Assembly (NCBI GenBank): GCA_943788635.1
Contig: CALSRA010000036.1
Span: 1-64,000, forward strand
DNA: 64,000 nucleotides
From: an uncultured Alphaproteobacteria bacterium
Lineage (GTDB): Bacteria > Pseudomonadota > Alphaproteobacteria > UBA8366 > GCA-2717185
Reading direction: 5' to 3'
Shown here: positions 9,154-16,594 of the stretch, one piece after another
Position numbering within the stretch: the stretch's first letter is position 1
How the letters are laid out: every line of letters begins with the position of its first letter
Notes under the pieces: model-generated
The model's database searches: none
What the model was told of the DNA's origin: nothing
What the model saw: only the letters and a program-made list of their open reading frames with translations
Made by a program: the position numbers and the translations under genes

Positions 9154-9944
9154 TCGGGATTGCTTGCTTCCCTGGATGCCTGCAGCATCCAGATAACCAT
9201 ATAGGTCGCCATGGCTGCGGCCAGGTGTTTGAGCGCATGTCCCGTCAGTAATCCCGCGGTGATGTCCGAAACGGCTTTGTCGAAATGCTCCAGAATTTTC
9301 GAGAGCCCGTACCACACAACGACCCAGCCAAGATATCGCCCGTCGGTATACCGGTGGACCTGAAACAGCCAGCAGATCAGCGGCAGGGCGATGATGGGGA
9401 AGAGCTGCACAAAGCCGTAGAAGCGCAAGTCCCCACGACCCTGGGCTTCGGTCCAGTCCCAGTACAGGACACTCGCGACACCAAGGGTGACGAGTAGCGG
9501 TAGCATCCAGGCAGCGGCACTGTGCCGGGTAACCCGGTCGGTGACGAAAGCGGCAAACAGGGACATGAAGGCGATGGTCATCGGCAACCGGTCCCACATC
9601 AGTCGATCATTGTCCGGCGCGAGGTGATAATAGGTCGACCCTAGGCTGGTCAGGGCCACGCCGATGAAGAAGGCCAGATACGGCCAGTGGTCTCCGGCAT
9701 GACCGAAAATTTTTTGCCCGCGCGCACCGACTGTCATGAATATTCCGATGATACCAACCAGCGCAAAGCCGGCATTGGATGCCGAATTGCCAAAATGGCG
9801 TATCCCAAGGAAGGGACCGGTTTCAGCAAATTGATGGTAGGCCGGATCCTGAGGGATCGGGGCCGCAAACAGAAGCCCCCCCAGGGAAATGACGAACAGG
9901 CCAAATACGATTCCGATTCGGGACGTTCGGGAAAGCTGTTTCAA
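9150..9944 (-). CDS. Ceramidase-family (CREST superfamily) integral membrane protein
   Basis: Predicted seven-helix membrane hydrolase related to alkaline ceramidases. The characteristic pieces are GSTYYHLAPDNDRLMWDRLP, which contains the first histidine and aspartates of the Zn site, and HALKHLAAAMATYMV at the C-terminus, which carries the HxxxH pair. Hydrophobic segments are spread over the whole protein. The ORF opens with TTG at 9965, but a TTG at 9944 has GGAG 6 nt upstream and is preferred. The bacterial members are mostly uncharacterised. Sphingolipid-containing alphaproteobacteria make the activity plausible here, but the substrate is inference. Confidence 0.75.
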   Translation of the reverse strand: MKQLSRTSRIGIVFGLFVISLGGLLFAAPIPQDPAYHQFAETGPFLGIRHFGNSASNAGFALVGIIGIFMTVGARGQKIFGHAGDHWPYLAFFIGVALTSLGSTYYHLAPDNDRLMWDRLPMTIAFMSLFAAFVTDRVTRHSAAAWMLPLLVTLGVASVLYWDWTEAQGRGDLRFYGFVQLFPIIALPLICWLFQVHRYTDGRYLGWVVVWYGLSKILEHFDKAVSDITAGLLTGHALKHLAAAMATYMVIWMLQASREASNPD

Positions 9945-10047
9945 AATACACTCCGTTATGTGCAATTGCCGCGATGTTGGATGGCGCTGGGCATAAGAAT
10001 ATCAGATAGTGATACAGCGATAAATTCAGGCGCGGGAGGAAACGGCT

Positions 10048-11352
10048 ATGGGCGACAGTTACGATGCAATCGTTATCGGTGCGGGCATTGTTGGAAGCTG
10101 TGTCGGCCTGGAGCTATCGAAGCGTGGTTTGCGGGTACTGAATATCGATCGGCTGCCAGCCGCAGGATATGGGTCTACAAGCGGCTCCGCAGCTATTATC
10201 CGGTTTCACTATTCGACGATTGACGGCTGTGCGCTTGCCTATGAAGGCGTCTTTGTCTGGCGCAACTGGGCTGAACATCTGGGGGCAGCGGATGAGCGGG
10301 GCCTTGCTGAATTTCGCAATGCGGGGTGCATGGTGCTGCGGACCGAGGCGAATGAATTTCTGCGTCCGATGTGCGAACGGCTGAATACGGTTGGCATTCC
10401 CTGGGAGGACTGGGACCGGGCGAAAATTCTTGAACGGTTGCCGTTTTTTGACCTGCGCCGCTTCGGTCCCGCGAAGCTGCTTGCCGACGAAGGGTTTGGC
10501 GAACCAACCGGGCCGGAACATGACGGCGCCGTTTATTTCCCCGATGCAGGCTATGTGAACGACCCGCAACTGGCGGCCCATAATGTACAGCGCGCCGCGG
10601 AGGCTGTTGGCGGGACATTTCGTTTTAACGCGGAAATCGTCGAGATCCGGCAGAAGGGCGGGCGCGTCGCCGGTGTCACGCTGGCCGATGGCAGCCGGAT
10701 CGATGCACCGGTTGTCGTCAATGTCGGCGGGCCGCATTCCAGCAAACTGAATGCGATGGCCGGCGTACAGGACGGCATGAACATCACGACGCGGGCGTTG
10801 CGGCAGGAAGTGGCACATGTGCCGGCGCCGCCCGGGTTTGATTTCGAACATGACGGTTGCGTGCTGACGGACAGTGACATCGGCATGTTTGCCCGGCCTG
10901 ATTCCGGTAACAACATGCTGGTTGGTGGCGAGAACCCTGCCTGTGATCCAATGGACTGGGCCGATCCAGATAATTTCGACCGCAATTTCAGCGACCAATA
11001 CACCGTTCAGCTTTATCGCGCGGCGCAACGCATGCCGACGCTCCCCGTTACCAGCCCGACCCGGGGTGTTGTCGAACTCTATGATGTTTCGGATGACTGG
11101 ATTCCGATCTATGACCGAACCGACCTTGATGGTTTCTATGTTGCGATCGGCACCAGCGGCAATCAGTTCAAGAATGCGCCGACGGCAGGACGGTTGATGG
11201 CGCATCTGATCACCGAATGCGAGAACGGGCATGACCACGACAGCAATCCGATACAGTTTCGCCTGCCGAATATCGGCCGGGATATAAATCTTGGCCATTA
11301 TTCGCGCCGACGGGAAATCAACCGGGACAGCAGCTTTTCGGTCCTGGGATAG
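10048..11352 (+). CDS. FAD-dependent oxidoreductase of the DAO/sarcosine oxidase family
   Basis: Flavoprotein amine or amino-acid oxidoreductase of 434 aa. The dinucleotide-binding motif IVIGAGIVGSCVG is at residues 7-19, followed by the acidic ribose-binding strand end LNIDR. STSGSAAIIRFHYS (about 48-61) is the usual active-site stretch of sarcosine/dimethylglycine-type oxidases, and GTSGNQFKNAP near residue 371 is the C-terminal FAD contact. The start ATG has GGGAGGAAA 6-12 nt upstream. The MFS gene follows after 9 nt, so the transporter likely moves the substrate or product of this enzyme. The substrate is not deducible. Confidence 0.85.
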   Translation: MGDSYDAIVIGAGIVGSCVGLELSKRGLRVLNIDRLPAAGYGSTSGSAAIIRFHYSTIDGCALAYEGVFVWRNWAEHLGAADERGLAEFRNAGCMVLRTEANEFLRPMCERLNTVGIPWEDWDRAKILERLPFFDLRRFGPAKLLADEGFGEPTGPEHDGAVYFPDAGYVNDPQLAAHNVQRAAEAVGGTFRFNAEIVEIRQKGGRVAGVTLADGSRIDAPVVVNVGGPHSSKLNAMAGVQDGMNITTRALRQEVAHVPAPPGFDFEHDGCVLTDSDIGMFARPDSGNNMLVGGENPACDPMDWADPDNFDRNFSDQYTVQLYRAAQRMPTLPVTSPTRGVVELYDVSDDWIPIYDRTDLDGFYVAIGTSGNQFKNAPTAGRLMAHLITECENGHDHDSNPIQFRLPNIGRDINLGHYSRRREINRDSSFSVLG

Positions 11353-11361
11353 CGCAGGATA

Positions 11362-12552
11362 ATGCGCGACATTCATATGCCTGTCTGGCTGGGCGCTTCC
11401 AGCGTGTCCCGCGCCGTGGTGTTTTCCACGCTTTTCTTCATGGAGGCGTTCGCGCGGACGGTTCTGCTGGCGGTAATTCCCCTGCAGGCGCTGCGCCTGA
11501 TGGGGGATGCCCAGCAGGTCAGTACGGTCTATTTCGTTGCCGGTCTGATCGGTGTTCTGGCGAGCCTCACCATTCCCTGGCTGGTGCGGCGTATCCGTCG
11601 TCGCACGGTGCTGTCCTTCGGTATCCTGTCGATGATCTTTTCGGCGGTAATGTTCGGAATGCAGGAACCGGCGGCGCTGGTGGTTGGCCTGGCGTTTCAG
11701 GCCTTCGCCACGACCAGTATCGCGATCACGCTGAACCTGTATGTCATGGATCATATCGCGCGGCGTGAAATGAACCGCTTCGAACCGTTTCGTATGTTCC
11801 TGTCCGCCAGTGCCTGGGCAATCGGCCCCTGGCTGGGTGTTTGGCTTGCCGTCAATGCCAGCCAATACGCGGCATTTGGCGTGTCCGCCGGGGCATCGCT
11901 GGTGATGCTGGCATTCTTCTGGTTCCTGCGGATCACCGACAACCCGGCGGTTGCATCGGCACCGCTGCGGTCCCCGAACCCGCTGCGCTATCTGCCGCGA
12001 TTCTTTGCCCAGCCCCGGCTGCGCCTGTCCTGGTTTCTGGCCTTTGGCCGGTCCGCCTGGTGGCAGCTGTTTTTCGTGTATGCACCGATCTACGCCGTCT
12101 CCAACGGCTTTGATGAAGTCGCTGGCGGCGCCATTGTATCGATTGGCAGCCTGTCGCTGTATCTGGTGCCGCTTTGGGGTTGGGTCGGCCGGCGGTTCGG
12201 GTTGCGCATGCTGCTGATCATAGGATTTGCAAGCGCCGGTATCCTGACGATGGCGATCGCGCTGACGTCCGGATTACCATGGGTGGGCGCGGCCCTGATC
12301 GTCGGCGCCGCGCTTGGCGCCAGCCTCGTCGATGGTGGTGGCAATGTGCCGTTCCTGCGGGCGGTGCGGCCGTTTGAGCGGGCGGAAATGACCACCGTCT
12401 TCATGACCTACCGGAACGCATCTCAGTTTGGTCCGCCGGGGATATATGCCTTCCTGCTGCGGAGCTACGAATTGCCCGCGGTTTTCCTGGCAGGGGGCAT
12501 CATGACCCTGTCGATGGCGGCCCTTTCCGGCTTCATCCATCGCCGCATGTAG
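11362..12552 (+). CDS. MFS transporter
   Basis: Twelve-helix major facilitator of 396 aa, with the loop 2-3 signature reduced to WLVRRIRRRTVLSFG (about residues 73-87) and a second-half equivalent in GRRFGLRMLLI. It sits 9 nt after the FAD oxidoreductase and probably shares its promoter. The direction of transport and the cargo are unknown. It is convergent with the redoxin gene, leaving only 24 nt between stop codons. Confidence 0.82.
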   Translation: MRDIHMPVWLGASSVSRAVVFSTLFFMEAFARTVLLAVIPLQALRLMGDAQQVSTVYFVAGLIGVLASLTIPWLVRRIRRRTVLSFGILSMIFSAVMFGMQEPAALVVGLAFQAFATTSIAITLNLYVMDHIARREMNRFEPFRMFLSASAWAIGPWLGVWLAVNASQYAAFGVSAGASLVMLAFFWFLRITDNPAVASAPLRSPNPLRYLPRFFAQPRLRLSWFLAFGRSAWWQLFFVYAPIYAVSNGFDEVAGGAIVSIGSLSLYLVPLWGWVGRRFGLRMLLIIGFASAGILTMAIALTSGLPWVGAALIVGAALGASLVDGGGNVPFLRAVRPFERAEMTTVFMTYRNASQFGPPGIYAFLLRSYELPAVFLAGGIMTLSMAALSGFIHRRM

Positions 12553-12576
12553 GGCGAGGACGGGGCCATCCGGGGC

Positions 12577-13143
12577 TTACCGGATGGCGTTCAGGACCAC
12601 GCCAGGTTCGGCGCGGCTTCTGTAGTCGGCACTCGAAAACCGGTGCGTGATTTTCCCTGCGGTATCCACGACATAGATGATTGGCCGGGCGAGCCCATAC
12701 CATGCGGCGGTTTCCGGTACGCTCTGATCCAGTACGTCGAACGCCTTGATCAGGGTTGAACCCTTGTCGGCCAGCAGGGTGAAGCCGATGTTGCGGCTGC
12801 CCGCGAACCGGGTCAGCACGCCCGTATCGTCATAGCTGACCATCGCGATGGTGAAGCCGATATCCGCGAATTTCTTAACTTCTGCATTCCAGACGACCGC
12901 CTGGCTTTTGCAGTATGGTCACCAGTCCAGCGAGCGGGTGAACAGCAGGATCGACCCGCGCTTGCCGCCGAGCGATGGAAAATCACGCGTGGCGCCATTC
13001 TGGTCTGTCGCCATGAACGATTGCGGGATACTGTCCCCGACCTTGAGGCCCTGCGGCAGGGTGTCGGTTGCCGCCGCCGGCGCGGCGATTGCCATGATGG
13101 CCATGAACACGAACAGGTTCCAGGCGCGACTCAGCTTCATCAT
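12577..13143 (-). CDS. Redoxin-domain selenoprotein with in-frame TGA (Sec75)
   Basis: Peroxiredoxin/thioredoxin-fold protein of 188 aa, read through a TGA at 12919-12921. Residues 1-25 form a signal peptide ending in PAAA, so the product should be periplasmic or membrane-linked. Before the TGA there is a typical AhpC/TSA start (VGDSIPQSFMATDQNG, then ILLFTRSLDW). The TGA follows immediately, then PYCKSQ, so the active site is W-U-P-Y-C, a UxxC redox pair. After it the frame continues with the normal family body (VVWNAEVKKFADIGF, VSYDD, LLADKGS, PIIYVVDTAGKITHRF). Both halves are needed for one domain. A SECIS-like hairpin follows the TGA. Alternatives are a Cys-to-stop mutation (TGC/TGT to TGA) or a sequence error. 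Confidence 0.82.
12882..12913 (-). promoter_or_regulatory. Bacterial SECIS-type hairpin downstream of the Sec codon
   Basis: In the mRNA sense, 5 nt after UGA, a lower stem CUGCA/UGCAG (12913-12909 with 12886-12882) and an internal loop (AAAG / AA) lead to an upper 6-bp stem CCAGGC/GUCUGG (12904-12899 with 12894-12889), closed by the tetraloop GGUC. E. coli fdhF carries the same GGUC in its apical loop, and bacterial SECIS elements require a G at the start of the loop at a similar distance from UGA. Confidence 0.72.
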
Positions 13144-13335
13144 TCTGCAGTTTCCCTAACGGTTTCGCACGATAATATCAGGCCATCGGAAAGGCGCTAC
13201 AAGAGCCTGCGGGCGGAACGGTCACAAGTTTGTTATTGCTTGCCTGCCGGAATTCGCAAGGTTTCCCCGCGATGCCATCAATGGCACAATACAGGCGTCT
13301 TCCGCGCAGAATGACCACAGCCGGGCGTTCGTATC

Positions 13336-13659
13336 ATGAAATACCGCGTATCGTTGGTTCTCTATGCCGGCATCTGGATGATGATTATCCTGATGGCTTT
13401 TGTCATGCAGGTGATCCCGTTGCTGTTGATTATCACCATGATCAATATGTCGCTTGGGGTCACCTCGCCCGTGGCGCTGATCGCATTGCCGGCCGCCCTG
13501 TTCGGCGCGATTGTGCTGGTCTGCATGAAGGCCGAGCGCCGGCGCAAGGCCTGGCGACCCGTACCGGTTCAGGCCGCCGCGCAACGCCTGCAGGTCACGC
13601 CGATGGAAAACGACAACGGCATGCGGCTCACCGAAATGCGCCGCCGCTGGCTGTACTGA
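13336..13659 (+). CDS. Small hypothetical membrane protein
   Basis: I do not recognise this 107-aa product. Two strongly hydrophobic segments (about residues 5-36 and 43-64) are followed by a basic cytoplasmic-looking stretch, ERRRKAWRP, and a polar tail. This is a pattern of real two-helix membrane proteins rather than of an antisense shadow. The ATG lacks an obvious ribosome site. It lies in the gap between two minus-strand genes, the redoxin and the hydrolase. Its function is unknown. Confidence 0.5.
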   Translation: MKYRVSLVLYAGIWMMIILMAFVMQVIPLLLIITMINMSLGVTSPVALIALPAALFGAIVLVCMKAERRRKAWRPVPVQAAAQRLQVTPMENDNGMRLTEMRRRWLY

Positions 13660-13673
13660 CCAACCCCCAGGCG

Positions 13674-14552
13674 CTATTCCGCGAGGAATTCCTTGACCGT
13701 CGACAGGAAAAGATCGAGCTGGTCATGATGCACCCAGTGCCCGGCATCGTCGAAATTCACGCAGCGGGCATTCTGGAAATGCTGGAAACGGCCGTCTTCT
13801 TCCGGGTCGCTGGCCCAACTGTCCTGTCCGCGGACCAGCATGGTCGGGCAGGTGATATTGCGCCATAGCGCTTCGCCGTCTTCCTTGCCGATCCCGAAGG
13901 GCTGGTTGGCGCGCACGTAATTGTCGAACTTCCAGCTATAGGTGCCGTCCTCGTTCTGATTGACGCCATGCACGGTCAGGTGCCGGGCCTGTTCCGGTGC
14001 CAGGTGCGGGTTTTCGTCCTGCATGCGGCGAAAGGCGTCCTCGATGCTGTCATATTTGCGCGGGCTTCGCGCCGAGAGCTTGCGCAGCGTATCGACCCAT
14101 TCGCCAATACGGGTCTGCGGCGTCTTCGTGGCGCGTTCGGCCATCACCTTGGGCGGCCAGCCCAGCCCCTCGATGGCGACCAGCTTGACCACGTTTTCAG
14201 GATACACCCCGGCATAGCGCAGGCTGATCATCCCGCCCAGCGAATGCGCGACAATCGTCACCGGTGTCAGGCGGGTCTGATGCAGCAACTGGGCGATGTC
14301 GTAGACGTAATCCGAAATCATGTAGCTGCCACCCAGCATCCACTGCGAGTCGCCATGGCCGCGCAGGTCGGGGGCGATGATGTGGTAATCCTTGCACAGG
14401 TCTTCCGCGACCCAGTCCCAGTTGCGGCAGTGATCCCGCCCGCCATGCACCAGCAGCAGCGGCGGCGCATCCGGATTGCCCCAATCGACGTAATGCAGCC
14501 GCAGGCGTTGGGAGAAATAGGTATGGGACGCGGGTCCGGGCATGATTTTCAT
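13674..14552 (-). CDS. Alpha/beta hydrolase
   Basis: Serine hydrolase of 292 aa with the full alpha/beta hydrolase signature. It has the oxyanion-hole HGGRDHCRNWDWVAEDL, the strand-4 region APDLRGHGDS, the nucleophile elbow VAHSLGGMIS with the catalytic serine near residue 106, and the C-terminal DDAGHWVHHDQ that supplies the catalytic histidine. The probable acid is in the VRGQDSWASDPE segment. There is no signal peptide. The substrate is not predictable; esterases and C-C hydrolases share this pattern. It is the last ordinary gene before the mobile region. Confidence 0.85.
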   Translation of the reverse strand: MKIMPGPASHTYFSQRLRLHYVDWGNPDAPPLLLVHGGRDHCRNWDWVAEDLCKDYHIIAPDLRGHGDSQWMLGGSYMISDYVYDIAQLLHQTRLTPVTIVAHSLGGMISLRYAGVYPENVVKLVAIEGLGWPPKVMAERATKTPQTRIGEWVDTLRKLSARSPRKYDSIEDAFRRMQDENPHLAPEQARHLTVHGVNQNEDGTYSWKFDNYVRANQPFGIGKEDGEALWRNITCPTMLVRGQDSWASDPEEDGRFQHFQNARCVNFDDAGHWVHHDQLDLFLSTVKEFLAE

Positions 14553-14595
14553 CCGATGATAATAGGGGCCTGTCGCGGCGGCGCAGCGTTATACG

Positions 14596-14923
14596 AAAAC
14601 ATTAGCATCACTGTACATTCCTATACATTGGTTAACATCGACCGCGTATCGCACCGCGGCAACGCCTGTTTCCGCAACGCTGACCTGCGGGGCGCGCAGT
14701 GTCTGACGCATGCCGGAACGGGGCAGAAACATGAACATTCATTGGCATCTATTGGCATTTATACGCATCGGCGGCCTGTTCCGGGCGTTTTAAGGCCTCT
14801 TGCCGCCCCGCAGGCGGGCAGATGGTGGTGGGTTTGACGACCTGCCGGGATTGAAGCAAAAACATTATCATTCATTATCATTCATTATCATTCATTGGCT
14901 TTTATCGGCATCGGGTGCCTGTT
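14596..14923. repeat. Iteron-like direct repeats in an AT-rich gene-free stretch
   Basis: Three related blocks occur at 14596-14631, 14727-14781 and 14858-14923. Each starts with AAACAT-like sequence, contains CATTCATTGG-like cores, and the last two end in a shared GCATCGG..GCCTGTT segment. The third holds three perfect tandem copies of a 10-bp unit, ATTATCATTC, at 14864-14893. No gene is seen at 14553-15079. The layout resembles plasmid iterons, but no replication gene is nearby. Confidence 0.6.
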
Positions 14924-15079
14924 GTGACGCTATCGCGCGGTTTTAGCGGCAGAGAAAGCGGTTGATTTCTGAGGCTATTCAGACGTGAACAAAAAAAGGA
15001 ATTAAAGCATAATTCGATGAAAAGGTCAAGATTTTGAAGGTGCGCCAGGCAGGAGAAAGTTCGAACCGCTTGTTGCCTA

Positions 15080-15300
15080 TTGGAATTTTACAATGCCAAC
15101 CATAAACAAGAAAAAGCCGCCCCATTTTCAATGCGCCTGACCAAATCAGAATATGAGCAGCTCAAGCGCCCGTCCGCCGGATTATCGATGAGCGCCTGCA
15201 CCCCTTTGCGGCTGTTCGGTCATAACGAAGCCAAGCGTGGCACACGCGGCAAGTTTCCGGTGAAGGACCAGCAGGCGCACCGCCAATACTAGAACACCCG
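15080..15300 (+). pseudogene. Relic of a plasmid mobilisation (MobC-like) gene
   Basis: The reading frame contains FSMRLTKSEYEQLKR, then AGLSMSA, then RLFG and KFPVKDQQA. These are the ribbon-helix-helix start and the following helix of MobC/relaxosome accessory proteins, which normally read MRLT..E...L...AAGLS...YIRSRLFG. The usual YIRS stretch is replaced by CTPL, and the frame stops at about 15292, well short of the family length. The start ATG at about 15093 in another frame (PTINKKK) suggests an indel near the N-terminus as well. The sequence to 15677 shows no other gene. Confidence 0.55.
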
Positions 15301-15677
15301 GTTGCAGCAGAGCCGCCGGAAACCAGCGATCACTTTAACCGCATCGCGGAATTGCGTGCTACGCCCCAGCCGGGTTTGACACAGCCGAATGCACACGAAC
15401 AGTTCAATCATGCCGCGCCGCCGATACCGGAGGAGCGGTTGCAGAATTTGAGGAACGAGCAAGCCTCACCAAGCCCAAGTATCGACAGAGGCCTAGAACC
15501 CGAGTGTTAATTTGCTACACTTCCGATAATACGCGCCAGGCCCAACTCAGGGTGTGATAATTCGCTGTATGGAAAACAAGAATAATAGAACACCCGACAC
15601 AGACCCCACCAATTAGGCTCGGGCGACTGTACCGAATATTTATAGTTACTTATCTTCAATTTATACGAAACCAGGTT

Positions 15678-16225
15678 ATGCATGATATTGATACCGCATT
15701 GCTCCGCGCTTTTGTCGCCGTCGTAGATACTGGCAATTTCAGTAGGGCCGCGCGACGGCTCAATCGAACGCAATCTGCGCTAAGTATGCAGATCAAGCGA
15801 TTGGAGGACGCGGTAGAGACCGTGCTTTTTGAACGGTCTGTTCGGCCGCCTTCGATAACGCCCGCCGGGGAATTGTTCGTCGCGTATGCGCGTGAGATGC
15901 TCGCCCTCAACGATGCGGCGATCAAAACAATTAAGGCGAACAAGACGGCAGGACAGGTGCGGTTAGCGTTGATGGAGGATTATGCATCTACCATACTCGC
16001 ACCAGTGCTCACTCAATTCATGGCAGAAAACCAGGATGTCCAAGTCGAGGTCCATACAGGGCTAACGAATAGCTTTGTTGATCAACTCGGTGTGCAGTTT
16101 GATCTCGTGATTGCGATGGTGCCAATCGGCTATAACGATGGCGAGCTTCTCTATAGTGGTAAGAGCGTTTGGGGTGGCGCGGCATGTTTTGAGCCACGGA
16201 CCTTTGATCCGCTGCCTTTGGCTCT
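15678..16225 (+). pseudogene. LysR-family transcriptional regulator, 3-prime truncated
   Basis: The N-terminal winged helix-turn-helix is intact: LLRAFVAVVDTGNFSRAARRLNRTQSALSMQIKRLE, continuing to FERSVRPPSITPAGE. It is followed by about 90 residues of the effector domain (QVRLALMEDYASTILAPVL, FDLVIAMVPIG). At about residue 175-182 the similarity stops, and the DNA switches to an NRPS sequence in a different frame. A LysR protein should have about 290-300 aa, so the effector domain is lost. It could still make a DNA-binding fragment. Confidence 0.75.
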
Positions 16226-16488
16226 TAATCGTAACAGACAGCTTCTTCGCCCTCGGGGGCCATTCCCTGATGGCGATGCGCCTCGTGGCCGCCATCCGCA
16301 AAGAACGCGGCGTCGAGCTGCCTCTGCGTGCCGTGTTCGCACAACAGAACCCCAGAGCGCTCGCTGCAGTATTAGCAGGCCAAAAACCGCAATATGATCC
16401 TGTTTTATCCTTACGTCAGTCAGGTAACGAACCTCCACTGTTCTGTATTCACCCTGCTGGCGGATTAGCCAGTGTTTATAAAATCTGA
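16226..16488 (+). pseudogene. Fragment of a non-ribosomal peptide synthetase (carrier domain and start of thioesterase)
   Basis: In the frame that starts after the LysR break, VTDSFFALGGHSLMAMRLV is a peptidyl-carrier domain with the phosphopantetheine serine in GGHS. RAVFAQQNPRALAAVL completes the carrier. A linker leads to PLFCIHPAGGLASVYK, the first strand of a type I thioesterase. The fragment ends at the left end of the IS21 element, whose first bases supply the TGA stop. No adenylation or condensation domain, and no continuation of the thioesterase, is seen on either side. Confidence 0.75.
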
Positions 16489-16489
16489 G

Positions 16490-16564
16490 AACGCCGGAGC
16501 AATAATCCACCACTGAAGCGGCCAGATTGTCTGGTTGTTGGCCGGAGTAAAAATCCGCCAGTGG
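16490..16564 (+). repeat. Left terminal repeats L1 and L2 of the IS21 element
   Basis: L1 (16490-16515) reads AACGCCGGAGCAATAATCCA and on; L2 (16540-16564) reads GGCCGGAGTAAAAATCCGCC and on. They are transposase-binding repeats matching the inverted copies at the right end. Confidence 0.75.
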
Positions 16565-16594
16565 TAAGCTTTCTGCATTTTGCAGAGGGCGGGG

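Noticed and set aside
10114-11865. 583-codon open frame on the minus strand
   Set aside because: It is antisense to the well-supported FAD oxidoreductase and the start of the MFS gene, with low-complexity R/H/Q-rich translation and no family features.
12565-12588. Hairpin GCCATCCGG/CCGGATGGC between MFS and redoxin genes
   Set aside because: There is no T run and it overlaps the redoxin coding end; not listed as a terminator.
14864-14893. CRISPR-like tandem repeat
   Set aside because: The 10-bp units are contiguous with no spacers, and there are no cas genes.
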